From contig NC_026495.1 in the NCBI RefSeq assembly GCF_000328475.2, positions 310,001 through 374,000 of the forward strand: a stretch of DNA of 64,000 bases, in the 5' to 3' direction. The translations under genes were made by a program, and so were the position numbers. This DNA is from Mycosarcoma maydis. Lineage: Eukaryota; Basidiomycota; Ustilaginomycetes; Ustilaginales. Within the stretch, counting starts at the first letter, position 1, and every line of letters begins with the position of its first letter. Shown here piece after piece: positions 31,668 to 40,658 of this stretch. Under the pieces are notes generated by a model. That model made no database searches, had not been told where the DNA came from, and worked only from the letters and a program-made list of their open reading frames with translations.

Positions 31668-31721
31668 TGGGGTCCCCACCCTGAAGGTGTGGGAGGCAGT
31701 CGTGGGTGATACGGGCGACAT

Positions 31722-31758
31722 GCAACCCGCAACCCGCAACACGCAACACGCAACACGC
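31722..31758. repeat. Five-unit 7-bp array (GCAACCC/GCAACAC)
   Basis: GCAACCC x2 followed by GCAACAC x3, uninterrupted. It lies about 60 bp beyond the TA run in the INO1 upstream region. Confidence 0.95.
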
Positions 31759-32278
31759 TCCAGAACAGCCTGCGAAGTCAAGCTGGCGATTCTTGACGTG
31801 GCTTTTCAGCGCCAATTTTGCTCAAATTTCCCGAAGCATCCTATCCAGGCTCCAGACCAGAGGACCGACCGACGGAGCAGAAATGGTTGAGAATCGCCCA
31901 GAAAGAGAGAGAGACAGAGAAGAGCTGCCAAGCCGAACCGCTGCTAACCTCACTTGGCTGCACCGGCAGTGTGATTGCATCGGCTCCTGAAACGCACATC
32001 CACCCCAAAATCCTTGCCAAATTCTTGCGGGTGCAACCACTTTCACAACGTGCCAACGGAGAATCGACATCCTGACTGTCGTGTCTAGTGTGGGGTTTTT
32101 CTTGAGCAACAACCTCGACAAGGACCACCGTGTACAGCAGTGCGAGGGGCGCTGACAGCAACCCAAGAGGCAGCAGTTACAGCATTGCTTACTGGGAGAG
32201 AGAACGGACCGGGTCTTGTACACCGATCTAATCGATCAAAGTCGGACCAAAGCCTAGGTAGGGTGGGTCGGTGGTGAC

Positions 32279-32299
32279 AATCACGAATCACGAATCACG
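32279..32299. repeat. (AATCACG)x3 array
   Basis: Three perfect copies of the 7-bp word, followed by a diverged AACCACA. Confidence 0.95.
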
Positions 32300-33406
32300 A
32301 ACCACAAACACTAGACGAGCAACATGAAAATGTATTAATAAGTTAGCCGCATGGACTGACTGTCAATTGTGAAAAAGTTAACCACAACTTGGTGAATAAG
32401 TTAGTTATCAGGAATATCGTAGATGGATTATTTTAAATCTCGTCGCCTGCTGGCAGCAGATCAACGACGGAGCAGCCCGGCAGGAAGGTAGCCGTGACAC
32501 CACACGCAGGCCTTGGTGCTTACTTTTTCTTCTTATACTCAGCGCTTCTCCGCACAGCTCGGCTGTCTAGATCTCAACGAGCGGAGATCGGATCCTCTGA
32601 TCGTGTCAATCGAATTTCAGCTGGCTGGCGTTCACGAATCACGATTGGTTATTCGCTCACTTGAAAAACTTGGCCCGTCTGTTTCTTGATGCTGCTGCAG
32701 TGGCCAACGATCGAAATGGCTGCCCATTGCATGAATCGGGTAGAAATCGGCATATGGTGATGCGCAAGGCTCCACATGTTTTGATTGGGTGAACTTGGCT
32801 TCGTGATTCACGATTGGTGATTGCCAATGTGATCGACATGGGTGGCGGCTGACGTGAAAAGCTGCCTAACAACCCGTGGGAATCTCTTCCGCCTGCACCT
32901 GTACAGACCGCGAGCTTCTCTAAAGAACACTCGCACTGCGGAAAACTTGACCGTGCTTGCGAGCGTTTTGAATCTTGGCTGCCAGTTTCCTCAGCGTTGT
33001 TCTGGTTTGACTCTGCGTCGCTTTCAATCGTCTAACTTAGCTTGGCTTGTCAACTGGGACAAAGCGTGCCAATAGTGTCGGCGATGTCGGCCCCTAGAAC
33101 CACGGAGCGGACGCCAGGTTTGCGTTTGGATAACTAGTTAGCTCGATTTCAAATTCAACATTCGTGATTCTGACAACCGTGAACCGTCGCGCGTGGACAA
33201 GTTGCGAGCACGAAGAATCGCCTGTTTTTTCACGGCCGATAGGCTCAACCCAGACGTGAAAATCTTGTCCTCCACGTGACGCGCTCACACAACTGCGTAG
33301 CGTCGAGGCATGAGTCACGAGTGTTGATCTTCGTGGTGTTGGTCTTGAAACCAACTATTCCAACAGACGAAACCGTCAAGCGCAACCGAATAGCGCAATC
33401 CCACCA

Positions 33407-33431
33407 GCCTGCGGAAGATTTCACCGCAGGC
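33407..33431. repeat. Inverted repeat, 8-bp arms
   Basis: Arms gcctgcgg (33407-33414) and ccgcaggc (33424-33431) are perfect reverse complements around a 9-nt spacer. It could form a short hairpin. There is no gene context to give it a role. Confidence 0.8.
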
Positions 33432-34101
33432 CTGTTTTGCCCATCGGGCATCGGGCCTTTGAAGAGGGTTCACGTCGATCGATGCGCCGAGTTGCTCTTT
33501 GATCATCTGTGGAACGTGATACTTGTAAAAGCAGGTACATATTGTGCTGTCACGAGGTGAGGAATGTGGGATAGATTGCTATTTGATGGCGCCATGGCGT
33601 TAGGAATCAAGACGAGAGAGCGCAGTCTTGGGCCTGGTTGGTTCGACTCTTGTTGACCCCTCTCGGCAAAGTGCATGGGCTCGCTTGACACTCGCACGCG
33701 CCGCGCTTGCTCGACCCACGAGCGTCGGTCTTGACATTTCGCGTCCTACATGCTCGCAAATCATCGTCGATCCGACGCAAGCCCGACTGAGCAGGAAGTC
33801 ACATTCCAAGTAGTTACGAGTGAGAGAATCGACTTGGAAGACATTTTCACCCCGAAACCATACCAAAACTGTGGGCAAACCTTAGGCCAAACTTTGGGAT
33901 TGCAACGCAACGCAACGCAGCGGAGTTGGATCCGTGATCGACCGTTGTCCATTTTATGTATGTTTGAGCGCGGTACCATGTACGCCAAGCTCGCTTGTCA
34001 ATAATAATCGAGACTCGATCAAAGTCGTGCTCGTCTTGCGTGACTCGTGACTGGTAACTTGACTGTAAAAAGTCAAAAAGATGTGGATCGATCAGCTGTC
34101 A

Positions 34102-34128
34102 CACTCACGACTCGTGACTCACGACTGG
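34102..34128. repeat. GACTC-type palindromic word cluster
   Basis: cactcacgactcgtgactcacg is a chain of GACTC/GAGTC half-sites in alternating orientation. Confidence 0.88.
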
Positions 34129-34205
34129 TTCTTGACAGCAACGTGCAAACACAAACAAGCAACAGAGTCAACGCGTCCGTGGTGTGTGTGGTTCGGCCAA
34201 CACAC

Positions 34206-34231
34206 AGTCGTGAGTCGTGAATCGTGAATTC
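34206..34231. repeat. Chimeric 7-bp array (AGTCGTG x2, AATCGTG)
   Basis: Two AGTCGTG units are followed in register by one AATCGTG unit and AATTC. It joins the GACTC and GATTC forms of the intergenic word in one array. Confidence 0.93.
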
Positions 34232-34878
34232 TTGAATTGCTCGACGCAGCGACGAGTTTTATTTCAGAATAGTGCCTGTAAGGATCGGCGCTCTGCAGAA
34301 CATTCGTGGTTCAGTTGCCCCGCTGTCCGCCCCGACCACAGGCGCAAGTTGGCAGGAACTCAAAGAAGCCCGCATACACCCGTCATTGAGTCAGACGGCA
34401 TGTGGCGTGTAAAGCATGCAAGTCACAGCAGCATCAGCAACCATCTACATTCCGTCGTCATTTAGGCTTCTGCCGAATCAAACGCACTCGAGCTTGAGAC
34501 TGTCACTGAGCTTGGTGTTGGCACAGAAACGTTGGACGATTCAGTGAAATGCTTGCGATTGTTCCCTGCCTTGACCTGCACTCTGCAGATCCCTGCGTCA
34601 TGATGGTTCCAGCCCGCCAGATTCGTTTCTCGATCCCGAGTAGCTAGTCTCGCCTGTCTCCGCCGCTAAGTTGTTTGAAGCTGTCAAGCTCCAATGCGCC
34701 CTTTGCTGCGTCTCTAAGGTCAATGAGGGTTGTCAAGCTCCATCTGCTTTGAGCGTCGCCATGATTGATATATAGGCCACTTCAGCTTGTTGTTTGTTGG
34801 CCCATTGCTCCCATCGTATCCCCTCCCCTCCCCCTCTGTCCCCGATTCTCCCCGCGAAACTCTGTCCGCATTTCCTTC

Positions 34879-34978
34879 NNNNNNNNNNNNNNNNNNNNNN
34901 NNNNNNNNNNNNNNNNNNNNNNNNNNNNNNNNNNNNNNNNNNNNNNNNNNNNNNNNNNNNNNNNNNNNNNNNNNNNNN
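34879..34978. other. Assembly gap (100 N)
   Basis: Exactly 100 N between two almost pure C/T stretches (cccctcccctccccctct on the left, ccccctccccctcctct on the right). The gap is therefore inside the glucanase leader and does not interrupt its coding region, which starts 120 bp later. Confidence 0.98.
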
Positions 34979-35098
34979 CCCCTCCCCCTCCTCTGTACAA
35001 CCTCAACATTGCCCATTCGGTGGCGCTTGATTTCGACAGACAACACCGACACTCGTTTTACTCGGCTCTGTGCTCACCCCTCGTTGGCCCCGACCAAA

Positions 35099-36619
35099 AT
35101 GAAGTTGACCTCGCTCCTCGCCGCAGCCCTCTTGATGGGCTCGGCACTTGGCGGTGCCATCACCAACGGCGACGCGATTCCTGCACATGTGGCTACTGTT
35201 CCTGAAGCCGACACGGTCAAGATCCCCATTACCACCGCCAATTCTCGCGGCGCTTCGGACGTTAAACCGAAACTCGTCGCTACCATGATCCTCGACAAGG
35301 TCAGCGACGTTCTCACCTTTTCGCCCGCGTCCTCTCTCGGCGGTCTCAAGCGTCACCGCCGACGTATTCACCAACAAGCATCATCGCTCGCCCAACGAGC
35401 GCTGCCGGCGCTTCGCTGGCCATACAACAGCTCGAAGCGCAAAGTGCGCGGTGTATCGCTCGGAGGTTGGCTGGTGGTCGAACACTTTATTACACCGAGT
35501 ATCTACGCGTCCACGGGAAACGACAAGATCATCGACGAGTGGACGTTTGGTTCGCTCCAACCGCGCGATCAGGCGGTCAGCATTCTGCAGAAACACCTCA
35601 ATTCGTTTGTCAGCGAAGACGACATTCGACAGATCGCGGCTGCTGGTCTGAACCACGTTCGTATCCCGATTGGTTACTGGGCGTTTGAGGTGTCGCCGGG
35701 AGAACCGTTCCTCAAGTTGAACCAGTGGGATCTGCTCAAACAGGCCGCACTATGGTGTTCAAAATACAACCTCAAGGTGCTCGTCGATCTTCATGCGGCT
35801 CCAGGTAACCAGAACGGTTTCGACCATGGTGGACGTCGTGGTGTTAGCACTTGGGCTGGTAACGCTACCAACATTCAACGTACCATCGATATCTTGCAGA
35901 CCATGTCCAGGGAGTTTTCCAAGTCGAAATACGCCAATTCCGTCACTGCGTTGGAGCTGCTCAATGAGCCCGTCACGGATAAGGATGTGGTGCTCGATTT
36001 TTATCAAAGGGCATACCAGGTGGTTCGGTATCCCAACGGTCCAAGTGCTGCCGAGTCTCCGCTGCTGGTTGCCATCAGCGATGAATTCGTCTCGCCCGCT
36101 TACTCCACCTATTGGGACGACAAGCTGCGTCCGCCTACCTACGAAGGCGTAGCGCTCGACACGCACATCTACACCATCTTTGACGACAAGTCGCTTCGGC
36201 TCTCGAGCAAAGACCGTATCAACTACTACTGTTCGCTCAAACCGAAATGGGCCGCAGCCAACAAGATCCACTACCAACTACTGGGAGAATGGACCCCAGC
36301 CTTCACCGACTGTGCCCAAGGCATCAACGGTCGAGGCCGAAACAGCCGATACGACGGAAGTTTCAAGGGCAGTCAAGGCAAGATCAACAGCTGTTACGGT
36401 CGAAGTGGTAGCGCGTCCACCTTTACCACCAACTACAAAAACCTTCTCGCCAGAATGTGGGAGGCCCAGGTAGACGCCAACGAAGGCGGCATAGGTTGGT
36501 TGATGTGGACCTGGAAAACAGAGCCAGGCGCAGCCGAGGATTGGAGCTACCAAAAGGGTCTCGAATACGGATGGATTCCAAAAGACCCTACTCAAAGGCC
36601 CCAAGGTGTCCGATGCTGA
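35099..36619 (+). CDS. Exo-beta-1,3-glucanase, GH5 family
   Basis: Secreted glycoside hydrolase (family 5, EXG1 type) that trims or remodels beta-1,3-glucan of the cell wall. The ATG at 35099 gives 506 residues with a clear signal peptide (MKLTSLLAAALLMGSALGG); the frame extends upstream only through non-coding leader and the gap. Residues about 20-115 form a propeptide-like region with Kex2-type basic sites, the last being SSKR just before the mature start KVRGVSLGGW. The catalytic domain holds the conserved VSLGGWLV, RIPIGYWA, DLHAAPGNQNG and the acid/base Glu290 in ELLNEP. The nucleophile is Glu397 in LGEW, and WMWTWK lies near the end. All GH5 active-site residues I can place are present. 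Convergent with HOOK. Confidence 0.95.
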   Translation: MKLTSLLAAALLMGSALGGAITNGDAIPAHVATVPEADTVKIPITTANSRGASDVKPKLVATMILDKVSDVLTFSPASSLGGLKRHRRRIHQQASSLAQRALPALRWPYNSSKRKVRGVSLGGWLVVEHFITPSIYASTGNDKIIDEWTFGSLQPRDQAVSILQKHLNSFVSEDDIRQIAAAGLNHVRIPIGYWAFEVSPGEPFLKLNQWDLLKQAALWCSKYNLKVLVDLHAAPGNQNGFDHGGRRGVSTWAGNATNIQRTIDILQTMSREFSKSKYANSVTALELLNEPVTDKDVVLDFYQRAYQVVRYPNGPSAAESPLLVAISDEFVSPAYSTYWDDKLRPPTYEGVALDTHIYTIFDDKSLRLSSKDRINYYCSLKPKWAAANKIHYQLLGEWTPAFTDCAQGINGRGRNSRYDGSFKGSQGKINSCYGRSGSASTFTTNYKNLLARMWEAQVDANEGGIGWLMWTWKTEPGAAEDWSYQKGLEYGWIPKDPTQRPQGVRC

Positions 36620-36895
36620 GCTCCCTCAAATCGCTTGCTCGTCAAGACGTCGTTGACATGTACCACTACGTGAGCCAATCTAACCGTTTCACCCAATAAA
36701 CAGCGCAGCAGCGAGTCCGTGATCGACCGAAGACGATTTGAGCGCTCAGCATCCAGCCAAAAGAATAAGCAGGTTTTGTCTGTGCCACGCTAACACAAGT
36801 GCCTCACGCTGTTGTTGAAAACTGATCAGATTATCAGCGATCGACAAAGATCGCGCAGATCCCTCTGTGAGGTCCCTCTGCGAGTTGATTGCGGG

Positions 36896-36906
36896 TATAT
36901 AAAAAA
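36896..36906 (+). promoter_or_regulatory. TATATAAAAAA element between convergent genes
   Basis: A TATA-like motif 277 bp after the glucanase stop and 12 bp from the HOOK stop. No plus-strand gene follows, so it more probably serves as a TATATA-type 3'-end signal for the glucanase mRNA. A near-duplicate ccctctgtgagg / ccctctgcgag lies just upstream (about 36861-36883). Confidence 0.35.
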
Positions 36907-36917
36907 GGGTTCCGACA

Positions 36918-39710
36918 TCACCTGCGACTAGCGAGCTGCAGTGTCGGGTTGACGGTACGCCGCTGGTTGGCGAGCCAGCTGCGCCCTGGGCCGTTCAAAC
37001 CGGTCAACCCAGAAAGCGCCCGTACTCCACCAGCCGCGAAGGACGCCGAGCCCATCCTTGTTCCAGCGCTTCCTGCCACTCCACTACCGCCACCACCGCC
37101 GCCGCTCGGGTTGCGTCCCGACTCGAGCTCCACCATGTATCGTCGTCCCAGTTCCTGGAAGGCCGACATCATGAGTCTCTGTTCACGCTCCAGATTGCGC
37201 GCCTGATCCAACAGCCTTCTGTTTTCTTGTTCCAGTGCCTCGTTGCTTGCTTCGCCACGACCTCCCGAGCCATCCACTCCCCTTGCAGTGCCGCCCAGGT
37301 GGCCACCAGCCGCAGCAGCAGCTGCAAGGCTTCGATCTTTTTCCTTGATCATCTTGTCCTGCTGCTTGATAAACGTCTTGGCTTTGGCAAAGCGCTCCTG
37401 CAGCGCTTTCAGGTCGCGCGTTGAGCTGAGCGCTTCGTTCTGTAAACTTGCCACCATCTCTTCGACCTCCTTCGGCAGCCCTTTGCCCTTGAGTCGCGTT
37501 TGCAGCTCGCCTAACGCGCGTTCGCGTTTGAGCGCTTCGTCTCGTTGTCCGATGCCTTCGGCTTGCAGATCCACCTTTTCCATCAGCAGCGCGTTGACCT
37601 GCGCCATGTACATGCGGTTCTGCTCGCTCACCGACGCTACCTCGGCCTTGAGTTTCTTGACATGCGCCTCCAACTCGTCCTTGTCGGCATCCATGGATGC
37701 ACGCAGCGAATGTAGAATATCCACTTGGTCCTTGTTCACCAAACTCAGATCCGACTTGGCTACTGTTAACTCGCGGGCAATCTGTTCGTTGTGCACTTCT
37801 AGCTCAGTCAAGCGTCGTTTAGCCTCGTCCAGCTCCTCGACCAACTGATTCAGTCGTAATCGCAATGCATACGCCGCCTCGGTGCCATCACCGAGGTCCG
37901 ACTTGCCACTGCGGATGGCTTCGAGCTGGTTCTGCAGCACCATCTTGTCGCGATGCTCTCGCAAATAGTCGGCTTCGTATCGCGCCTTCATGCGCTGTGC
38001 GTCTTCGAGCAGGTTCTCGAGAACGATCAGGCGCGATTGATCTGCCTTGTTGGTCTTGGCCGCTTCCAGCTCACGCGAGAGTTTGCGCAGCCTGATCTTG
38101 AGATCAGTCATGGTAGTTCCGCTAAGCGCTTCTTCAAGTTCGTCGGAGCGGTCAAAAGTGTCGTCATCGTCGTCAAGCTCGTCGTCATCGTCTGCACTGG
38201 CTCTGCTGGCATCTGCTGCAACGAGACCATCGACTCCGTTGGCAGAGACATTCGAGTTGCGACTGACGATCTGCTTGCGCTTGGTGAGCGCTGTTTCACC
38301 GCCAAGCTCGAGCTCTTTGATGCGCTCCTGATAGAGTTCCATTTCTTCCTTGGCGGAAGCACGCTGGTCTTCGGAAGCCTTGAGCCTCGAGAGAATCTGT
38401 TCCTGCTCGTACTTGGATGTGGCGAGATCACGTTGCAGGTTGGAAGATTTGGACTCGAGATCTGCTATCTGCGACTTGTACGAATCCATGAGCGGCTTAA
38501 AAGCGGATACGCGCTTGTATTCGTCTTCCAACTTGGCATTGCGATCGACGAGCTCGGCATTCTGGTCTTCCAGCGTCTTGAGCTGACGTCGAATGTCAGT
38601 ACCCTCTTCGAGCTTCTTTTTGTACTTTTCAATGACGTTTTCTGCCTTTTGAAGTCGATCCGCCGCATGTCGGTGTTCTTCGAGCTGATCCTTGAGCTTG
38701 ATAGCCTCGTCAGCGCTTTTTTGGAGTTCCTCGATCTTGCGTTTGGATTCTTCGGCAGACTGGAGCAGTTTCTCATTGTCGGTCTCCAGCTCGGCTAGAG
38801 CATCTTCGCTGCGCCGTAGATCGATTTTGAGCTTGTCGATCTTCTGTCGCATAAGCACATCCGCTTGTTGGTTGCGTGATTCTTCAACGCGCTTCTTGTG
38901 CTCTTCGTGCGTGACGGTGAGTTCGTCTTTCTCGGTCTGCAGATCCTGGAACTGGTTTTGCAGCTCACGGTGGGCTTCGAGGAGAAGCAGGTACGACTTA
39001 TCAACATGGTCCTTTTGGGCTTGCATCGCTTCAAGCTCGGTAGCCAGCTGAGCCGCCGACTTGCCCTGATGCTTGGCTGCAATGTCGTCAGCTTGGCCAT
39101 TGATGACGGAAGAAGCGATCGAATCGTCCGGGTTGGATGCTACAAGCTGCTCTTCCTGACCCTGGCTAATAAACGACATGACACGCTCTATAGACATCAT
39201 GAGCTGATGTTGATGTTTCTGATCGAGCGTTTGAATGGCGGCGATGTGTGTCTCATTTTTTTCGCTACGGACGGCGATGCCAATAGCCAAAAGGCAGAGT
39301 AGAGCGAGTTGTTCCGCGTCGGCAGAGCGTGCGATCGCATTGAGATCGGGTGACGGGAGTGCGGTCGAGGCGGCTTGTAGACTCTGAGAATAGTACTGCA
39401 TCATGAGCTTATACAGACGCTTGAGCGTGCCGATGGTGAGAACCCAGTTGTCCTTTGTGTCTCCGGCATGCGGGTTGCGAAAGAGGTCGGGATCAATGTC
39501 GGAGAGGATGTGAAAGAGGGCGACACCATCCGAGAGGTCGGAAGGTTTCCTGATTGCTTTATTGGCATCCGGGATATCAGCCAAAACTGCTTGTGCCCAC
39601 GCCAGGTAAGCGTCGATCTCGGCATCTGGCGACGACAAGGGTGGGGTCGAAACGGGGGAGCCTTGCTGCACCGCCTCCGTGGATGCTGTTGGGTCATGCG
39701 TGTCCGACAT
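36918..39710 (-). CDS. hok1: HOOK-family dynein/kinesin-3 adaptor
   Basis: Cytoplasmic adaptor linking early endosomes to dynein and kinesin-3; the Ustilago maydis homologue Hok1 does this (family knowledge). The 930-residue protein begins with a disordered Pro/Ser stretch. The globular HOOK domain follows at about residues 30-175 (YLAWAQAVL, then SDGVALFHILSDIDPDLF, NWVLTIGTLKRLY and LLCLLAIGIAV), the part that binds the dynein light intermediate chain. From about 190 to 800 it is almost continuous coiled coil, dense in Glu, Lys, Leu and Gln heptads, with an acidic break near 500-525 (DDDELDDDDDTFD). The Gly/Ser-rich C-terminal 100 residues correspond to the cargo (FTS/FHIP) binding end. Length is above animal HOOKs (about 720) but normal for fungi. 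It diverges from the SIKE-like gene. Confidence 0.93.
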   Translation of the reverse strand: MSDTHDPTASTEAVQQGSPVSTPPLSSPDAEIDAYLAWAQAVLADIPDANKAIRKPSDLSDGVALFHILSDIDPDLFRNPHAGDTKDNWVLTIGTLKRLYKLMMQYYSQSLQAASTALPSPDLNAIARSADAEQLALLCLLAIGIAVRSEKNETHIAAIQTLDQKHQHQLMMSIERVMSFISQGQEEQLVASNPDDSIASSVINGQADDIAAKHQGKSAAQLATELEAMQAQKDHVDKSYLLLLEAHRELQNQFQDLQTEKDELTVTHEEHKKRVEESRNQQADVLMRQKIDKLKIDLRRSEDALAELETDNEKLLQSAEESKRKIEELQKSADEAIKLKDQLEEHRHAADRLQKAENVIEKYKKKLEEGTDIRRQLKTLEDQNAELVDRNAKLEDEYKRVSAFKPLMDSYKSQIADLESKSSNLQRDLATSKYEQEQILSRLKASEDQRASAKEEMELYQERIKELELGGETALTKRKQIVSRNSNVSANGVDGLVAADASRASADDDDELDDDDDTFDRSDELEEALSGTTMTDLKIRLRKLSRELEAAKTNKADQSRLIVLENLLEDAQRMKARYEADYLREHRDKMVLQNQLEAIRSGKSDLGDGTEAAYALRLRLNQLVEELDEAKRRLTELEVHNEQIARELTVAKSDLSLVNKDQVDILHSLRASMDADKDELEAHVKKLKAEVASVSEQNRMYMAQVNALLMEKVDLQAEGIGQRDEALKRERALGELQTRLKGKGLPKEVEEMVASLQNEALSSTRDLKALQERFAKAKTFIKQQDKMIKEKDRSLAAAAAAGGHLGGTARGVDGSGGRGEASNEALEQENRRLLDQARNLEREQRLMMSAFQELGRRYMVELESGRNPSGGGGGGSGVAGSAGTRMGSASFAAGGVRALSGLTGLNGPGRSWLANQRRTVNPTLQLASRR

Positions 39711-40658
39711 GGTGGCAACACGGGGACTGTCGGCCTCGATGGTCAGGTCGATGCGTAACAGCCTAGCGCATCGCCTTGGAGTCAGGTTCGAGCCAAGATG
39801 CTATAGCGTGATGAGTGACTGGTGGGTGAAAGAGGGCGAGGATGACAAGGCTGTCACTAAGTCGAGGTGTGCCTTTGATCAAGCCAAGTAGAGGTGGCCG
39901 TGACCTGCGTGATGGCTAACGTGTCACTCAAGACTCTGACTGTGGAGCACGGGGCACGGGGCACGGGGCACGTAGGAATGCAACTTACGACTCGTGTTGG
40001 TCTCGAAATCCTTAACTTACCATTCGTGAATCACTCACGACTCGCACGCCACGTCCATCTTTGCTCTGTGCTCACAGTCGCGGTCTGCTGTGTCTTTTTT
40101 CTTGTTTGGTCCATCACGTGAAAAAAGCAAAGCGCACACACTCTGTCACACAATCGTGAATGAAGAACCGTGAAGCGTGAATCGTGAATTGTGGATGAGC
40201 GTGCAGACAGGCAGCTGCTCAACTGAGTCATGAGTGCACATCCCACAGTCACGAGTAAAGTGTCGATTCCCGAGTTCCATCTCCCATTCCTTCTCACTTG
40301 TCTCGCATTCACGGTTCCACCTTCTAGCCACACCTTCTAACCACATAACCAGGGCCATCCAGCCTGGTCTGACTCAACGCACGCTTGCACAATCTACCTC
40401 GCATTTCTGACCATTATCAGTGCACCTCTCTGGCTTCCTACTCACTCCTTGCAACCACCCACAGGGGCACTTGTCGTCGGCTCTGTCGCGAAGCTGGTTG
40501 CAAGCGAGGCACATCTGCTCGCTACCAACGGCCATCACCAACACGTCCGCTAGAACTGGCCTCACCCGAGCTCATATACGCATTGCTGATATAGGCAAGC
40601 CCACAACACTTCTACATTCGCCCTCGCCCGTTTGCTGTCGCGAGGTATCGGTGCCAAC
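39711..40658. promoter_or_regulatory. Divergent promoter region, HOOK and SIKE-like
   Basis: 950 bp between divergent starts. It contains a 7-bp array (39947-39972), repeat words at 40024-40045 and 40152-40192, and a CACGTG E-box at about 40115. The 300 bp before the SIKE-like start is C/T-rich, like other leaders here. Confidence 0.68.
39947..39972. repeat. (GCACGGG) 7-bp array
   Basis: Three perfect GCACGGG units plus GCACG. Another 7-bp micro-array unrelated in sequence to the ATTCGTG word. Confidence 0.95.

Larger units (their letters stand above)
31344..35098. other. 3.8 kb gene-free interval, INO1 to glucanase
   Basis: No ORF here resembles a protein family. The left end is the INO1 promoter: an alternating TA run (31654-31667) and a 7-bp array. 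The right end (about 34790-35098) is the pyrimidine-rich leader of the glucanase gene with an assembly gap. Between them lie repeat words (32279-32299, 32630-32645, 32806-32822, 34102-34128, 34206-34231), a 25-bp inverted repeat (33407-33431) and a (CAACG)x3 run at 33903-33917. Otherwise I see nothing in it. Confidence 0.6.

Noticed and set aside
33407..33431. Hairpin as a transcription terminator
   Set aside because: There is no adjacent gene end, no following T run, and fungal Pol II does not terminate at such hairpins.
37953..38798. 281-codon plus-strand ORF inside the HOOK gene
   Set aside because: Leu/Glu-rich mirror of the coiled-coil coding sequence, with no independent features.
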